Positions 25,494 to 35,063 of a DNA stretch of 64,000 nucleotides are shown piece by piece. Position numbers and translations under genes: made by a program. The first letter of the stretch is position 1, and the number at the start of each line of letters is the position of its first letter. The notes beneath the pieces are model-generated. The model was not told the origin of the DNA, did no database searches, and saw only the letters and a list, made by a program, of their open reading frames with translations. Source of the DNA: Roseinatronobacter thiooxidans (GTDB taxonomy: Bacteria > Pseudomonadota > Alphaproteobacteria > Rhodobacterales > Rhodobacteraceae); NCBI RefSeq assembly GCF_001870675.1, contig NZ_MEHT01000007.1, positions 1 to 64,000 of the forward strand, read 5' to 3'.

Positions 25494-25918
25494 TGCATAA
25501 TCCTTCAACAGAAATTGCCATGTGCAGGGCACAGAAACCTTTGTTAAAGGCAGATGAACCAAAGTTATGACGCTCTTGCGGCAGGATCATGGCATTTTTC
25601 TGTTTCTATTTTGGCTGTCACGCCCCAATCCGCAATTTTTCCGCAGGGCTTGTGGGACCAGTCCCATAAGAAATGGCCCCCAAACACCCGCCCGAAGTCT
25701 AAGTCATGGCGGAAATATGCGGGGTATTCATCACATCAGCACTGCGATCTGAACAGGGCAGATGCACGGCCCAAGAAACAGGACCATGCCGCGCTGATAT
25801 GTTGATTGGGATTGCAGGGGGTGCCAAAGTACTTGGCATCAGCCGATGCTGCGACGCTACGCAATTTCAGGAAGTGTTGACTGACTTTTCCGGTTCGAAA
25901 TTGCGCGCAAAACAAAAG
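25494..25918. other. Intergenic region with a perfect 14-base palindrome-like element
   Basis: About 425 bases between the Tad-like operon and acpS. I recognise no gene. TGGGAC-CA-GTCCCA at 25653-25666 is a perfect hairpin or operator-like dyad about 160 bases upstream of the vWA gene. In related genomes acpS is normally followed by lepB and rnc, so this is a point where the usual gene order is broken. Confidence 0.45.
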
Positions 25919-26335
25919 TTACAGCGGGCCATTGCGCGGTTTCGCGCGCGCCTCGATCACCACAAAGGCCTGCGCCCATGGGGCGTCATCGGTCAGGCTG
26001 ACATGAATCACTGCCTCATGCCCGTCCGGGGTCATCGCGGCCAGCCGCTCTGCCGCCCAGCCAGACACATGCATCACGGGCTGCCCGCCCTGCCGGTTCG
26101 TCACCCACATGTCGCGCCATGAAATGCCCATCGCCAGCCCTGTGCCCAGCGCCTTGGAGCATGCCTCTTTCGCGGCCCAGCGTTTGGCATAGGTGGCCAC
26201 GTCATCGCCACGCCGCGCCGCGCGCACGCGTTCTTCTTCGGTAAACACGCGGTTCCGGAACCTGTCGCCGAATCTGGCCAATGTCTTGGCGATCCGGTCA
26301 ATATTGGCAAGATCGGTTCCAATGCCAAGGATCAT
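25919..26335 (-). CDS. acpS: Holo-[acyl-carrier-protein] synthase
   Basis: 138 residues. It transfers 4'-phosphopantetheine from CoA to acyl carrier protein. [14 protein letters not shown] with the Mg-binding Asp8, RVFTEEE and [16 protein letters not shown] with E57 are the AcpS motifs. It follows pdxJ after 6 bases in the rpoZ-rsh-DUF2062-pdxJ-acpS set typical of Rhodobacterales. The expected next genes (lepB, rnc, era) are absent here. Confidence 0.95.
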   Translation of the reverse strand: MILGIGTDLANIDRIAKTLARFGDRFRNRVFTEEERVRAARRGDDVATYAKRWAAKEACSKALGTGLAMGISWRDMWVTNRQGGQPVMHVSGWAAERLAAMTPDGHEAVIHVSLTDDAPWAQAFVVIEARAKPRNGPL

Positions 26336-26341
26336 GTCCCG

Positions 26342-27100
26342 TTACATCCGCGCAAGGTTCATCTGGCGCCGCATTTCGCGGATCACCGCGTCCAGCCCGA
26401 CAAACACCGCCTCGCCAATCAGGAAATGGCCGATATTCAGTTCGACCAGTTCAGGGATGGCCGCAATCGGGCCTACGTTTTCATAGTTCAACCCGTGGCC
26501 TGCATGCACTTCCAGCCCCAGATCGCGCGCCAATGCGGAACACAGGATCAACCGGCGCAGCTCTGCATCGCTCGCGGCCCCATCGCCTTCGGCGAAATAG
26601 TCGCAATAGGCACCGACATGCAGCTCTATCACCTGCGCCCCCACGCGGGCCGCTGCCTCGACCTGCGCCTCGTCCGGGGCGATGAACAGCGACACCCGCG
26701 CGCCCGCGTCGCGCAGCGGTGCAATGAATTCGCGCAGGCGGGGTTCATCGCCCGCCACATCCAGCCCGCCTTCGGTTGTGCGTTCTTCGCGCCGCTCTGG
26801 CACAATGCACACAGCATGGGGTTTATGCGCCAAGGCAATGCGCTGCATTTCATCCGTTGCGGCCAGCTCCAGATTGATGGGCAGCGTGACCGCATCCATA
26901 ACTGCGGCAAGATCAGCATCACGAATATGCCGCCGGTCTTCGCGCAAATGCAGCGTAATCCCATCTGCGCCGGCTTGCTGCGCCAGCTTCGCGGCGCGCA
27001 CAGGGTCAGGGTCGCGCCCCCCGCGCGCATTGCGCAAAGTCGCCACATGGTCGATATTCACGCCCAAGCGCAAGGCGGTTTCAGGGTTTGTCAGGGACAT
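26342..27100 (-). CDS. pdxJ: Pyridoxine 5'-phosphate synthase
   Basis: 252 residues. It condenses 1-deoxyxylulose-5-phosphate with 3-amino-2-oxopropyl phosphate in vitamin B6 synthesis. [17 protein letters not shown], the [14 protein letters not shown] stretch, [13 protein letters not shown] and [13 protein letters not shown] are diagnostic. I set the start at 27100 because GAGG precedes that ATG by 6 bases. An ATG two codons upstream is also possible. TIM barrel, cytoplasmic. Confidence 0.95.
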   Translation of the reverse strand: MSLTNPETALRLGVNIDHVATLRNARGGRDPDPVRAAKLAQQAGADGITLHLREDRRHIRDADLAAVMDAVTLPINLELAATDEMQRIALAHKPHAVCIVPERREERTTEGGLDVAGDEPRLREFIAPLRDAGARVSLFIAPDEAQVEAAARVGAQVIELHVGAYCDYFAEGDGAASDAELRRLILCSALARDLGLEVHAGHGLNYENVGPIAAIPELVELNIGHFLIGEAVFVGLDAVIREMRRQMNLARM

Positions 27101-27174
27101 TTTCATCCTCGCTGTGTTCTGTCAACACATACGCCACTTCTTCCAAAACTCAATATCCCAAGCTGGGGTCTGCG

Positions 27175-27804
27175 TCATTTCTTCGCGTCGCTTTTGCGTG
27201 CCTGTTCAAATCGTTCCTGAAGTTTCTTCAACCTGCGGCTGCGATAGGCGCGGATCAGTGGCAGCGACAGGAAATAGGCGATCACCCCGCAGACCGTGCC
27301 AATAATCGACCCGCCCAGCATATACGGCACGAACACTTCCCAGCCGAACTTCTCCAACTTTTCCCAGATCAGCACCTCTGGCGTAAACATGGCCAGCAAA
27401 TTGCGCCCCATTTCACCCCAGATCGCGCCAAAAGCCTGCATCACCTCTGACGCTTTGGCCGACTTTTCGCGCCCCAGAATAAAATTTCCCAATTCCAGCG
27501 CACTGACCACAATAATGGGAAATGTGAAAGGGTTGCCAAAAAATGTAGCCAGCAGGGACGCCAGAATATTGCCCCGCAACGCCCATGCCAAAGATGCGGC
27601 GGCGATAAAATGCAATCCGAATAGCGGCAGGCAACTGACGGCCACACCTGCGGCAATGCCTTTTGCAATCCGTTCGGGGCTGTCGGGCAGGCGCCGCAAC
27701 CTGTGCATGACGTAATTCGCAGACCGGCCCCAGCCGCCGCCGGGAATAAAGAAATTCACCAGCGCTTGGCGAAAATTCCTTGGGCTGCGACGTTTGAACA
27801 CCAA
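27175..27804 (-). CDS. DUF2062 membrane protein
   Basis: 209 residues. The DUF2062 region has IAKGIAAGVAVSCLPLFGLH, then FGNPFTFPIIVVSALELGNF, and later membrane segments. The N-terminus is basic (MVFKRRSPRNFRQAL) and the C-terminus is Lys/Arg-rich. The family has no assigned biochemical function. It lies between rsh and pdxJ, as is common in Rhodobacterales, and 40 bases after rsh. Confidence 0.85.
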   Translation of the reverse strand: MVFKRRSPRNFRQALVNFFIPGGGWGRSANYVMHRLRRLPDSPERIAKGIAAGVAVSCLPLFGLHFIAAASLAWALRGNILASLLATFFGNPFTFPIIVVSALELGNFILGREKSAKASEVMQAFGAIWGEMGRNLLAMFTPEVLIWEKLEKFGWEVFVPYMLGGSIIGTVCGVIAYFLSLPLIRAYRSRRLKKLQERFEQARKSDAKK

Positions 27805-27843
27805 GGCAACTGCCCTTCCTGAGCTACGACCCGACCGCCACAG

Positions 27844-29961
27844 TCAAGGCCGCAAAGACGGATCTCTTGCACGAACGATCTGCGCGACCGCCGTTTCGGC
27901 TTCGAGGGCCGTTAACACCTGATGCAGATGCGAGATGCCGCGCAACTCCAACTCTACCAACAAACGGTAGAAATCAGGCTTTCGATCCACGAACCGTAGA
28001 TCAGAGATATTGGCCTTATGCTCTCCAATCAAGCTACAGACGCGCCCAAGAACGCCTGCATCGTTGGAAATCGTCAAATCCAGCGACACACCATAGACAG
28101 CGGGGTGTGTGCCATCCAGCCAGTGCAGGTCGATCCAGCGTTCGGGCTGGCTTTCATAATCGGCCAATGCCTCGCAATCCATGGAATGCGCGACCACGCC
28201 TTTGCCACGATAGGTGATCCCGATAATCCGCTCTCCGGGCAAGGGCTGGCAGCAGGGGGCGCGCCGGAAAGACTGGTCCGCTTCCAGCCCGACAACAGGG
28301 CGCGCGGCATCGACTTCCGGCTCTAGCAAGGTGGTTTCGGGATACAGCGCATTGACCACGCGGCGCGCGCTGATCTCGGCAGAGCCGACACGCGCGCGCA
28401 ATTCGGGCGCATTCGGCACGCTTAGCAGTTTGGCCGCTGTCGTCAGTGCCTTGGCGCTCAACTCGCGCCCTGCCCCTTCAAAGGCCAGCCGCAACAACTC
28501 GTTGCCCAGCCGGATAAAGCGTTCACGATCCTCGTTGCGCAGTGACCGGCGAATCGCTGATTTCGCCCGCCCCGTGACCACAATATCAATCCAGCTGGAT
28601 TGCGGGCGCTGGCCTTCGGCTGTGATAATCTCGACCGACTGGCCATTGCGCAGCCGCGTCCAAAGCGGCACGCGCAACCCGTCCACCTTGGCCGAAACAC
28701 ACCCATCCCCGATGCGCGTATGGATCGCATAGGCGAAATCCAAGGGCGTTGCCCCGCGCGGCAGCTGGATCACATCGCCCTTGGGGCTGAAGCAAAAGAC
28801 CTGATCCGAATACATCTCCAACTTCACATGTTCGAGAAAGGCGTCGTGATCCTCTTCATTCTCGAACCCTTCGGTCAGGGTGCTGATCCATTTCGCGGGG
28901 TCTACCGCAAACGGGTTTTCACTGCGCTGGCCGTCGCGGTAGGCCCAATGCGCGGCAACGCCCGCTTCGGCCACTTCGTGCATTTCACGGGTGCGGATCT
29001 GGATTTCGACACGCTTGCCATCGCGCCCCGACACGGTTGTGTGGATCGAGCGGTAGCCATTCGATTTGGGCTGGCTGATATAATCCTTGAACCGCCCCGG
29101 CACGGCTGTCCAGCGTCGGTGCACCGCCCCCAGAACGCGGTAACAATCGTCAAATTCCGCCGTGATAATGCGAAACCCGTAAATGTCGGACAGGCGCGAA
29201 AAGGCCAGGTCTTTTTCCTGCATCTTGCGCCAGACGGAATAGGGCTTTTTCGCGCGGCCATACACATCGGCCACAACATCCGCGCGCTCCAGCTCGGCGC
29301 GGATATCGGCGCTGATGCGGTGCACCACATCGCCCGCTTCGCGCTGCAAGGTGATGAAGCGGCGCAAAATGGAATTGCGGGCCTCGGGGTTCAACACCCG
29401 AAAGGCCAGATCCTCCAGTTCTTCGCGCATCCATTGCATGCCCATGCGCCCTGCAAGGGGGGCATAGATATCCATCGTCTCGCGGGCTTTCTGGGCCTGT
29501 TTTTCTGGCCGCATGGACCGGATCGTGCGCATGTTATGCAGCCGGTCTGCCAGCTTCACCAGAATCACACGCAAGTCGCGCGACATGGCGATCAATAATT
29601 TGCGGATATTTTCGGCCTGTTTCGCCTCGGACGAAGACAGTTGCAGATTGGTCAGCTTGGTCACACCATCGACAAGTTCGGAAATCTCGGCGCCAAACAG
29701 GCGGCTGACTTCTGTATAGGTCGATTTGGTGTCTTCAATTGTGTCATGCAGCAGCGCGGTGATGATTGTTGCATCATCAAGGCGCATTTCTGTCAGCAAG
29801 GCCGCCACAGCAACCGGATGGGTGAAATACGGCTCTCCCGAGTGGCGAAACTGACCTTCATGCATCGCCTCGCCATAGGCCCATGCTTCGCGGATCAGCT
29901 TTTCGTCACTACGCGGATTATAATTGCGCACAAGCGCGATCAGATCGTCTTGCGTGATCAC
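27844..29961 (-). CDS. rsh: Bifunctional (p)ppGpp synthetase/hydrolase (RelA/SpoT homologue)
   Basis: 705 residues, the usual Rsh length. HD hydrolase domain with HPVAVAALL and ALLHDTIEDT (HD at 72-73), synthetase domain with GYRSIHTTVSG and EIQIRTREMHE, TGS domain (FSPKGDVIQLPRGATPLDFA) and C-terminal ACT (NDAGVLGRVCSLIGEHKANI). Both catalytic centres look intact, as expected for the single Rsh of alphaproteobacteria. It controls the stringent response. It follows rpoZ by 68 bases, the conserved order. Confidence 0.96.
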   Translation of the reverse strand: MITQDDLIALVRNYNPRSDEKLIREAWAYGEAMHEGQFRHSGEPYFTHPVAVAALLTEMRLDDATIITALLHDTIEDTKSTYTEVSRLFGAEISELVDGVTKLTNLQLSSSEAKQAENIRKLLIAMSRDLRVILVKLADRLHNMRTIRSMRPEKQAQKARETMDIYAPLAGRMGMQWMREELEDLAFRVLNPEARNSILRRFITLQREAGDVVHRISADIRAELERADVVADVYGRAKKPYSVWRKMQEKDLAFSRLSDIYGFRIITAEFDDCYRVLGAVHRRWTAVPGRFKDYISQPKSNGYRSIHTTVSGRDGKRVEIQIRTREMHEVAEAGVAAHWAYRDGQRSENPFAVDPAKWISTLTEGFENEEDHDAFLEHVKLEMYSDQVFCFSPKGDVIQLPRGATPLDFAYAIHTRIGDGCVSAKVDGLRVPLWTRLRNGQSVEIITAEGQRPQSSWIDIVVTGRAKSAIRRSLRNEDRERFIRLGNELLRLAFEGAGRELSAKALTTAAKLLSVPNAPELRARVGSAEISARRVVNALYPETTLLEPEVDAARPVVGLEADQSFRRAPCCQPLPGERIIGITYRGKGVVAHSMDCEALADYESQPERWIDLHWLDGTHPAVYGVSLDLTISNDAGVLGRVCSLIGEHKANISDLRFVDRKPDFYRLLVELELRGISHLHQVLTALEAETAVAQIVRARDPSLRP

Positions 29962-30029
29962 GCCTGCGGCCCTTCCCTGCCTGTCACACTGGCCCCTGCC
30001 CCATTCCGGCGCATAGGGCCAAGCGTGAC

Positions 30030-30389
30030 TTAGCCTGCTTGTCCCTGTGCTTCCATCAGCGCGCGCAGCATCTGCTCTTCGCTCATGCCGTCCTGTTCGG
30101 GGGCATCGCGCTCTGCGCCGCCCATAAGCAGGGCCATATCGTCATCTTCCGGCATATCGACTTCGATCTGCGTTTGCAGACTTTCGATCATGCGTTCGCG
30201 CAGATGGTCGGCAGATTGGGTTTCCTCGGCAATTTCACGCAGGGCAACAACAGGGTTTTTGTCATTGTCACGGTCAACCGTGATCGGCGCGCCTGCCGCG
30301 ATTTCACGGGCACGATGCGAGGCAAGCGCCACCAACTCGAAACGGTTGGGAACTTTGTCAACGCAATCTTCCACTGTTACGCGGGCCAT
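30030..30389 (-). CDS. rpoZ: RNA polymerase omega subunit
   Basis: 119 residues. [20 protein letters not shown] and [20 protein letters not shown] are the omega signature. The acidic C-terminal tail after residue 75 ([15 protein letters not shown]) is longer than in E. coli but usual in Rhodobacteraceae. The ATG at 30389 is chosen over an upstream frame extension because family members start with MARVTVEDC. Upstream of rsh, as is typical. Confidence 0.95.
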   Translation of the reverse strand: MARVTVEDCVDKVPNRFELVALASHRAREIAAGAPITVDRDNDKNPVVALREIAEETQSADHLRERMIESLQTQIEVDMPEDDDMALLMGGAERDAPEQDGMSEEQMLRALMEAQGQAG

Positions 30390-30487
30390 GATGTCTCTCC
30401 AGTCTGCCGGATGTGTCGGGTCAAAGCGGATCATTACTGCGCCTGACGGGAGTTGACAAGCGCTAGCAACCGCAAAGCGATGTGAAT

Positions 30488-31078
30488 TTACTGTGAAATC
30501 GGCCTTATTTCCGCCAAATCCGCAGGATCAAGCGCTGCATGCAGTTCGGCCACGGTTTTCCTCAACACAGGATGGCACCAGTCAGGGGCAATATCCATCA
30601 GCGGAACCAGCACGAAAGCACGTTCATGCAGGCGCGGATGCGGCAAAATCAACTCGTCGGGCGCAAGCCGCATCTGCTCTGCCAACTCCAGCCCCGCCCA
30701 TTGTCGGTAACGCTTCAGATCGGGGCAAATCTGCGCCCCCACGGCCAGCAGATCCAGATCCAGAATGCGCGGCCCCCAGCGCTGCGCCCGGACGCGCCCC
30801 GCACGCCTCTCGATATCATGCAGGGTTTGCAGGATGGCTGGCGCGGGCAGATCGGTCACGCAAAGTAACGCCGCATTCACAAAATCGGGACCGGCCCCCG
30901 CAGGGAAGCATGGGGTCCGAAACACCCTGCTTTTTGCTGCAACTTCAACCCCTGATTGTGAAATTTCGCAAATCGCGGCCTCGACCTCATCCAAGGGACT
31001 ATCCTTTTGCCCCATGAGGTTGCCCCCAATAGCAACCAGCACCTGATTGCATTTCCCCTGTGTATCCTTATGTCTCAT
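30488..31078 (-). CDS. folK: 2-amino-4-hydroxy-6-hydroxymethyldihydropteridine pyrophosphokinase
   Basis: 196 residues. Folate pathway kinase. [18 protein letters not shown] at the start, then [20 protein letters not shown], the metal/pterin motif [12 protein letters not shown] and [16 protein letters not shown] are all present. The ATG at 31078 gives an 11-residue lead before the domain. No strong ribosome binding site is visible, so the start is uncertain by a few codons. It is divergent from the NYN gene across about 100 bases. Confidence 0.92.
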   Translation of the reverse strand: MRHKDTQGKCNQVLVAIGGNLMGQKDSPLDEVEAAICEISQSGVEVAAKSRVFRTPCFPAGAGPDFVNAALLCVTDLPAPAILQTLHDIERRAGRVRAQRWGPRILDLDLLAVGAQICPDLKRYRQWAGLELAEQMRLAPDELILPHPRLHERAFVLVPLMDIAPDWCHPVLRKTVAELHAALDPADLAEIRPISQ

Positions 31079-31182
31079 GACATGCTGTGACGCATAATAA
31101 CACCCGCTCGCATTCTTTGCGTTATATGTTCGACTTTTATGCGTCATTACCCGAAACACACTCAATTGTAAGGTAAAATTGG

Positions 31183-31758
31183 ATGTTCTACAAAGATGAG
31201 CGTCTTGCGCTTTTTATTGATGGTGCGAACCTATACGCGGCCGGCAAGGCACTGGGGTTCGACATTGATTACAAGCTTTTGCGTCAGGAATTCATGCGGC
31301 GCGGCAAGCTTTTGCGGGCTTTCTACTACACGGCCCTTTTGGAGAATGAAGAATATTCCCCGATCAGGCCATTGGTGGATTGGTTGCATTATAACGGTTA
31401 CAACATGGTAACCAAGACGGCCAAGGAATACACCGACTCGATGGGCCGTCGCAAAGTCAAAGGCAACATGGATATAGAGCTTGCTGTAGATGCAATGGAA
31501 CTTGCACCAAGGCTGGACCATGCTGTGTTGTTTTCCGGCGATGGCGATTTCCGCCCCTTGGTCGAAAGCCTGCAACGTCAGGGCGTGCGCGTCTCTGTCG
31601 TCTCGACAATCCGCAGCCAGCCGCCCATGATCTCGGACGATCTGCGCAGACAGGCCGACAATTTCATCGAACTTGATGAATTGCGCGATGTGATTGGTCG
31701 CCCCCCGCGCGAACCACGGTTCGAACGAGAGCCTGACGCGGAAATGTCCACCAACTGA
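31183..31758 (+). CDS. NYN-domain protein (LabA/DUF88 family)
   Basis: 191 residues. The NYN ribonuclease-like fold is marked by LALFIDGANLYAA (Asp13), KGNMDIELAVDAM and LFSGDGDFRPLVESL, which supply the acidic metal-binding residues. A charged C-terminal tail follows residue 170. Members are predicted RNases; LabA proteins were linked to circadian output in cyanobacteria, and others to RNA processing. It stands alone between folK and the mcd gene, followed by a strong hairpin. Confidence 0.88.
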   Translation: MFYKDERLALFIDGANLYAAGKALGFDIDYKLLRQEFMRRGKLLRAFYYTALLENEEYSPIRPLVDWLHYNGYNMVTKTAKEYTDSMGRRKVKGNMDIELAVDAMELAPRLDHAVLFSGDGDFRPLVESLQRQGVRVSVVSTIRSQPPMISDDLRRQADNFIELDELRDVIGRPPREPRFEREPDAEMSTN

Positions 31759-31779
31759 CGCGGACCTTCCACACTTACA

Positions 31780-31813
31780 CGCCAGCTGCGATGCATCTTG
31801 CATCCGGCTGGCG
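31780..31813 (+). terminator. Hairpin after the NYN gene
   Basis: CGCCAGC (31780-31786) pairs with GCTGGCG (31807-31813), and inside it GATGCA pairs with TGCATC, giving a 34-base near-perfect hairpin 21 bases after the stop. It lacks a T-run, so it may be a Rho-dependent or RNA-stabilising element. The rest of 31814-32046 shows nothing recognisable apart from promoter space for the next gene. Confidence 0.5.
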
Positions 31814-32046
31814 TTGTGCATTCTGGGACGCCGTCTATCGGCAGGATGACAGTTGAAATCATATGCTGTATTCTACATTCTTGAGACATGACGAAGACCG
31901 CCAGAGCTGTCCGCACGCCCGGTTGGCCTGCGACATAAATGCAAAGATTGGCATTAAGTAAAGTATTTTTGTTGCTCTGCACCAAATAAGACCCTATGTA
32001 ATGCTGCGACCGCATAATAGAGAAAACGATCAGATTGGAATCACCG

Positions 32047-33708
32047 ATGCCGCATGATGGACAAGCCCTGCACTCGCCTCTTCTCACAGACCTTCTGGAT
32101 GTGACACGCGCCGCATTGCCCCCCGTTGAAGCGGTATTGAATGACGCATTGGACGCAATGCGCGTGCGCATCGCACCGGCGGGCAAAATTGACGCAACCC
32201 TGCTGGAAACCGACCAATACGCCGCCCACGGCTTGGCATGGCTGGCAACCTATGTCGAAAGCCTGCGCCAGATGCAGGGCTGGGCAGAGCGGTTGAAGGA
32301 TGAAGGCCGCTTTGGCGAGATGGAGCAGTTGATCCTGCAAATCGGGTTTGGCGAATACCTCAACCAGATCGCAGGCGGGATTGCGATGAACCAGGGCGAA
32401 GTCGCGCGTCTGGCAGATCTTGGCGTCACTGCCGATCTGGATACAGGCGCCGCAGGCCAGTTGCGCCGCGATGGCAATACAGACGCCGCGCGCATGGCGC
32501 TGGTGGCCTGCATGCGCACCAACCATGGCCGCGCAACCTTTGGCGCGACCGGGCTGGACGAAGAGTTGGAAATGATCCGCGACCAGTTCCGCCGCTATTC
32601 GGACGAACAGATCGCGCCGCACGCGCATGACTGGCACCTGAAGGATGAACTCATCCCGATGGACGTGATCGAGCAATTGTCCGAAATGGGCGTTTTCGGT
32701 CTGACCATTCCAGAAGAATTTGGCGGGCTGGGCATGCCCAAGGCCGCGATGGTCGTCGTCTCTGAGGAATTGTCGCGCGGCTATATCGGCGTGGGCAGCC
32801 TTGGCACCCGCACCGAGATTGCGGCAGAACTGATCATCTGTGGCGGCACCGATGCGCAGAAAGAACATTGGCTGCCCAAGCTGGCCTCGGGCGAGATCCT
32901 GCCAACAGCCGTGTTCACCGAACCCAATACCGGCTCGGACCTTGGCGCATTGCGCACTCGCGCAGTGAAAGTAGGCGAGGATTGGGAGATTACGGGCAAC
33001 AAAACATGGATCACCCATGCCGCCCGCACCCATGTCATGACTGTGCTGGCCCGCACCATTCCCGACACCACAGATTATCGCGGCCTGTCCATGTTCCTGG
33101 CCGAAAAGGAACCGGGCACAGATGAACATCCCTTCCCCACCCCCGGCATGACCGGCGGCGAGATCGAGGTGCTGGGCTACCGTGGCATGAAGGAATACGA
33201 GCTGGGCTTCGACGCCTTCAAGGTCAAGGGCGAGAACCTGCTGGGCGGGGTCGAGGGGCAAGGCTTCAAGCAATTGATGCAAACCTTCGAATCGGCCCGC
33301 ATCCAGACCGCCGCGCGCGCCATTGGTGTGGCGCAGAACGCGCTGGAAGTGTCGATGCAATATGCCGAAGACCGCAAGCAATTCGGCAAATCGCTGATAG
33401 AATTCCCCCGCGTTGCCGCCAAACTGGCGATGATGGCGGTAGAAATCATGATCGCGCGCCAACTGACCTATTTCAGCGCCCGCGAAAAAGATGCCGAGCG
33501 CCGCTGTGATCTGGAAGCAGGCATGGCCAAACTGCTGGGCGCGCGCGTGGCTTGGGCTGCGGCAGATAACGGGCTGCAAATTCACGGCGGCAACGGCTTT
33601 GCGCTGGAATACCAGATTAGCCGTATCTTGTGCGATGCACGCATCCTGAATATCTTTGAAGGGGCTGGCGAAATTCAGGCACAGGTGATTGCGCGGCGCC
33701 TGCTATAA
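32047..33708 (+). CDS. mcd: Methylsuccinyl-CoA dehydrogenase-type acyl-CoA dehydrogenase
   Basis: 553 residues, longer than usual acyl-CoA dehydrogenases (about 380) by an N-terminal extension of about 165 residues. That extension is the hallmark of (2S)-methylsuccinyl-CoA dehydrogenase in the ethylmalonyl-CoA pathway. The catalytic part has PEEFGGLGMPK, TEPNTGSDLGALRTRA, GNKTWITHAA, EDRKQFGKSL and QIHGGNGFALEYQISRI, with a FAD-site layout. It would convert methylsuccinyl-CoA to mesaconyl-CoA during growth on acetate or C1 compounds. The start is the ATG at 32047 after GGAATCACC. Assignment to Mcd is from length and memory of the family. Other long dehydrogenases remain possible. Confidence 0.78.
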   Translation: MPHDGQALHSPLLTDLLDVTRAALPPVEAVLNDALDAMRVRIAPAGKIDATLLETDQYAAHGLAWLATYVESLRQMQGWAERLKDEGRFGEMEQLILQIGFGEYLNQIAGGIAMNQGEVARLADLGVTADLDTGAAGQLRRDGNTDAARMALVACMRTNHGRATFGATGLDEELEMIRDQFRRYSDEQIAPHAHDWHLKDELIPMDVIEQLSEMGVFGLTIPEEFGGLGMPKAAMVVVSEELSRGYIGVGSLGTRTEIAAELIICGGTDAQKEHWLPKLASGEILPTAVFTEPNTGSDLGALRTRAVKVGEDWEITGNKTWITHAARTHVMTVLARTIPDTTDYRGLSMFLAEKEPGTDEHPFPTPGMTGGEIEVLGYRGMKEYELGFDAFKVKGENLLGGVEGQGFKQLMQTFESARIQTAARAIGVAQNALEVSMQYAEDRKQFGKSLIEFPRVAAKLAMMAVEIMIARQLTYFSAREKDAERRCDLEAGMAKLLGARVAWAAADNGLQIHGGNGFALEYQISRILCDARILNIFEGAGEIQAQVIARRLL

Positions 33709-33734
33709 GGCCGCCGGAATTGCCAGTCTGACCG

Positions 33735-33772
33735 AGGGCGCGCGGAGGGAGGAGCCGCGCGCCCTATTTATT
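33735..33772. terminator. Strong bidirectional terminator
   Basis: AGGGCGCGCGG (33735-33745) pairs perfectly with CCGCGCGCCCT (33755-33765) over 11 bp with a 9-base loop, followed by ATTTATT. It sits between the convergent mcd and photolyase-like genes and suits termination of both. Confidence 0.75.
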
Positions 33773-33776
33773 GGCC

Positions 33777-34994
33777 CTACAGCAACTGCCGCTGGTGGAT
33801 GATCTGGGGGATTAGCTTCTTCACCGTGAAGAACCCCGCCGTGGCATGGGGCCAGATTGCGCGATCCCAAGGGCGCTGCCATTCACATAAAGTTATCCCC
33901 GCCGCGTCCAGCGCCGGTGTGGCCTCTCTCAGCCAGTCACGCAGCGGCCCTTCGGGGATATAAGGCGTGATAATCTGCCGCGCGCCAGCCTTACCCGCCC
34001 ACCGCGCCAGATCGGCAGGCACGCCCGCACGCAACGCCTCTGCCTGCAAGCCTGTGCGGCGGGCCGCGTCTTGCAAAGCGCCCGCTTCAAACGCCGCCAC
34101 ATCATCCGAAACAGCGCTGACAGAGCGCAGATGCGACGCGGCAAGCGTAGCGGTCGCGCGAATATCATAAGACGCCAGATCAAAATCCTCGACGCGGCAA
34201 TCTTCTTCGGTGATCAGCAACGCAGAGGGGCGCGCAGGGTCAGGCGCGCGCGGCGGCCGCAAGGGGGTGACCGATGGCAGCCCGTCAGGTTCGGACCCTT
34301 CCAGCCCTTGCACCACCTCAGTCAGGTCGCTCTCGCGCGGGGCAAACCGCTGGCCGGTGAATTTGGCAATGTTCCAGCCCTGCGCCGCATAGGGTTTGCC
34401 CCGCGTATGCAGCCCCGCCACCCAACGCCAGCCCAATGTGTTGGACGCCGGGTCCCCATCCAGCAAATGCCGATAGAAGAAATCCGCCCCCAACCGCCAC
34501 GGCAGGCCCAGCGTGAAAACCCAGATCGAGGCGAACCACATCCGCGCATGGTTGTGCAAATACCCCGTCTCGACCAGCTCTCGCGCCCATGCGTCGAAAC
34601 ATTCCAGCCCGCTTTGGCCTGCTTCAGCATCCGCCACAGCACGGCGCAAGGCGCGGTCACGCTCCAACATTTCCAGATCGCGCAACACGCCGTCACGGTA
34701 GCTGGCCCAGATGACGGGCCTGCGTTCCAGCCACCCCTTGAAATAGCCGCGCCACACCACTTCCTGAATGAATTTCTCGGCCTGCTCTGGCCCATGTGTG
34801 GCAAGGGCGGCTGCGACCACATCTTCCTCCAGCACCAGCCGCCGCCGCAGATAGGGCGACAGGCCAGACACATCGCGGTGCTTGTCCGGCCCGTAGTCGT
34901 AATTCCGCCCCGCTGCATAGTGCCGCCCCATACGCGGCACAAATGCCGCCAGGCGAGCCTCACCCTCGGCCCGCGTTGCTGCCTGATATCGCAT
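33777..34994 (-). CDS. Photolyase/cryptochrome-like protein with FAD domain first
   Basis: 405 residues. The FAD-binding core of the photolyase family starts at residue 1 (GEARLAAFVPRMGRHYAAGR, then SGLSPYLRRRL, then TGYLHNHARMWFAS and DGDPASNTLGWRW). The usual N-terminal antenna domain is missing there. Residues about 265-405 look like that domain moved to the end: a helix GALQDAARRTGL, a strand GARQIITPYIPEGP, then GITLCEW and AGFFTVKKLIP, the place of the FTPF-type end of the antenna domain. So a circularly permuted photolyase is likely. Candidate -35/-10 elements TTGAAG and CTATCT (15-base spacer, 35026-35052) are upstream. Function as a repair enzyme or sensor is open. Confidence 0.72.
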   Translation of the reverse strand: MRYQAATRAEGEARLAAFVPRMGRHYAAGRNYDYGPDKHRDVSGLSPYLRRRLVLEEDVVAAALATHGPEQAEKFIQEVVWRGYFKGWLERRPVIWASYRDGVLRDLEMLERDRALRRAVADAEAGQSGLECFDAWARELVETGYLHNHARMWFASIWVFTLGLPWRLGADFFYRHLLDGDPASNTLGWRWVAGLHTRGKPYAAQGWNIAKFTGQRFAPRESDLTEVVQGLEGSEPDGLPSVTPLRPPRAPDPARPSALLITEEDCRVEDFDLASYDIRATATLAASHLRSVSAVSDDVAAFEAGALQDAARRTGLQAEALRAGVPADLARWAGKAGARQIITPYIPEGPLRDWLREATPALDAAGITLCEWQRPWDRAIWPHATAGFFTVKKLIPQIIHQRQLL

Positions 34995-35063
34995 AATCCC
35001 GCCTCTGACTTGCTGCTTATGCGCCAGATAGCCTGCCGCGCGCGCGCTTCAATTCGCCGCGCG

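Noticed and set aside
32041-33585. Long minus-strand frame opposite the mcd gene
   Set aside because: Antisense shadow: the plus-strand frame has full acyl-CoA dehydrogenase motifs, the minus frame none.
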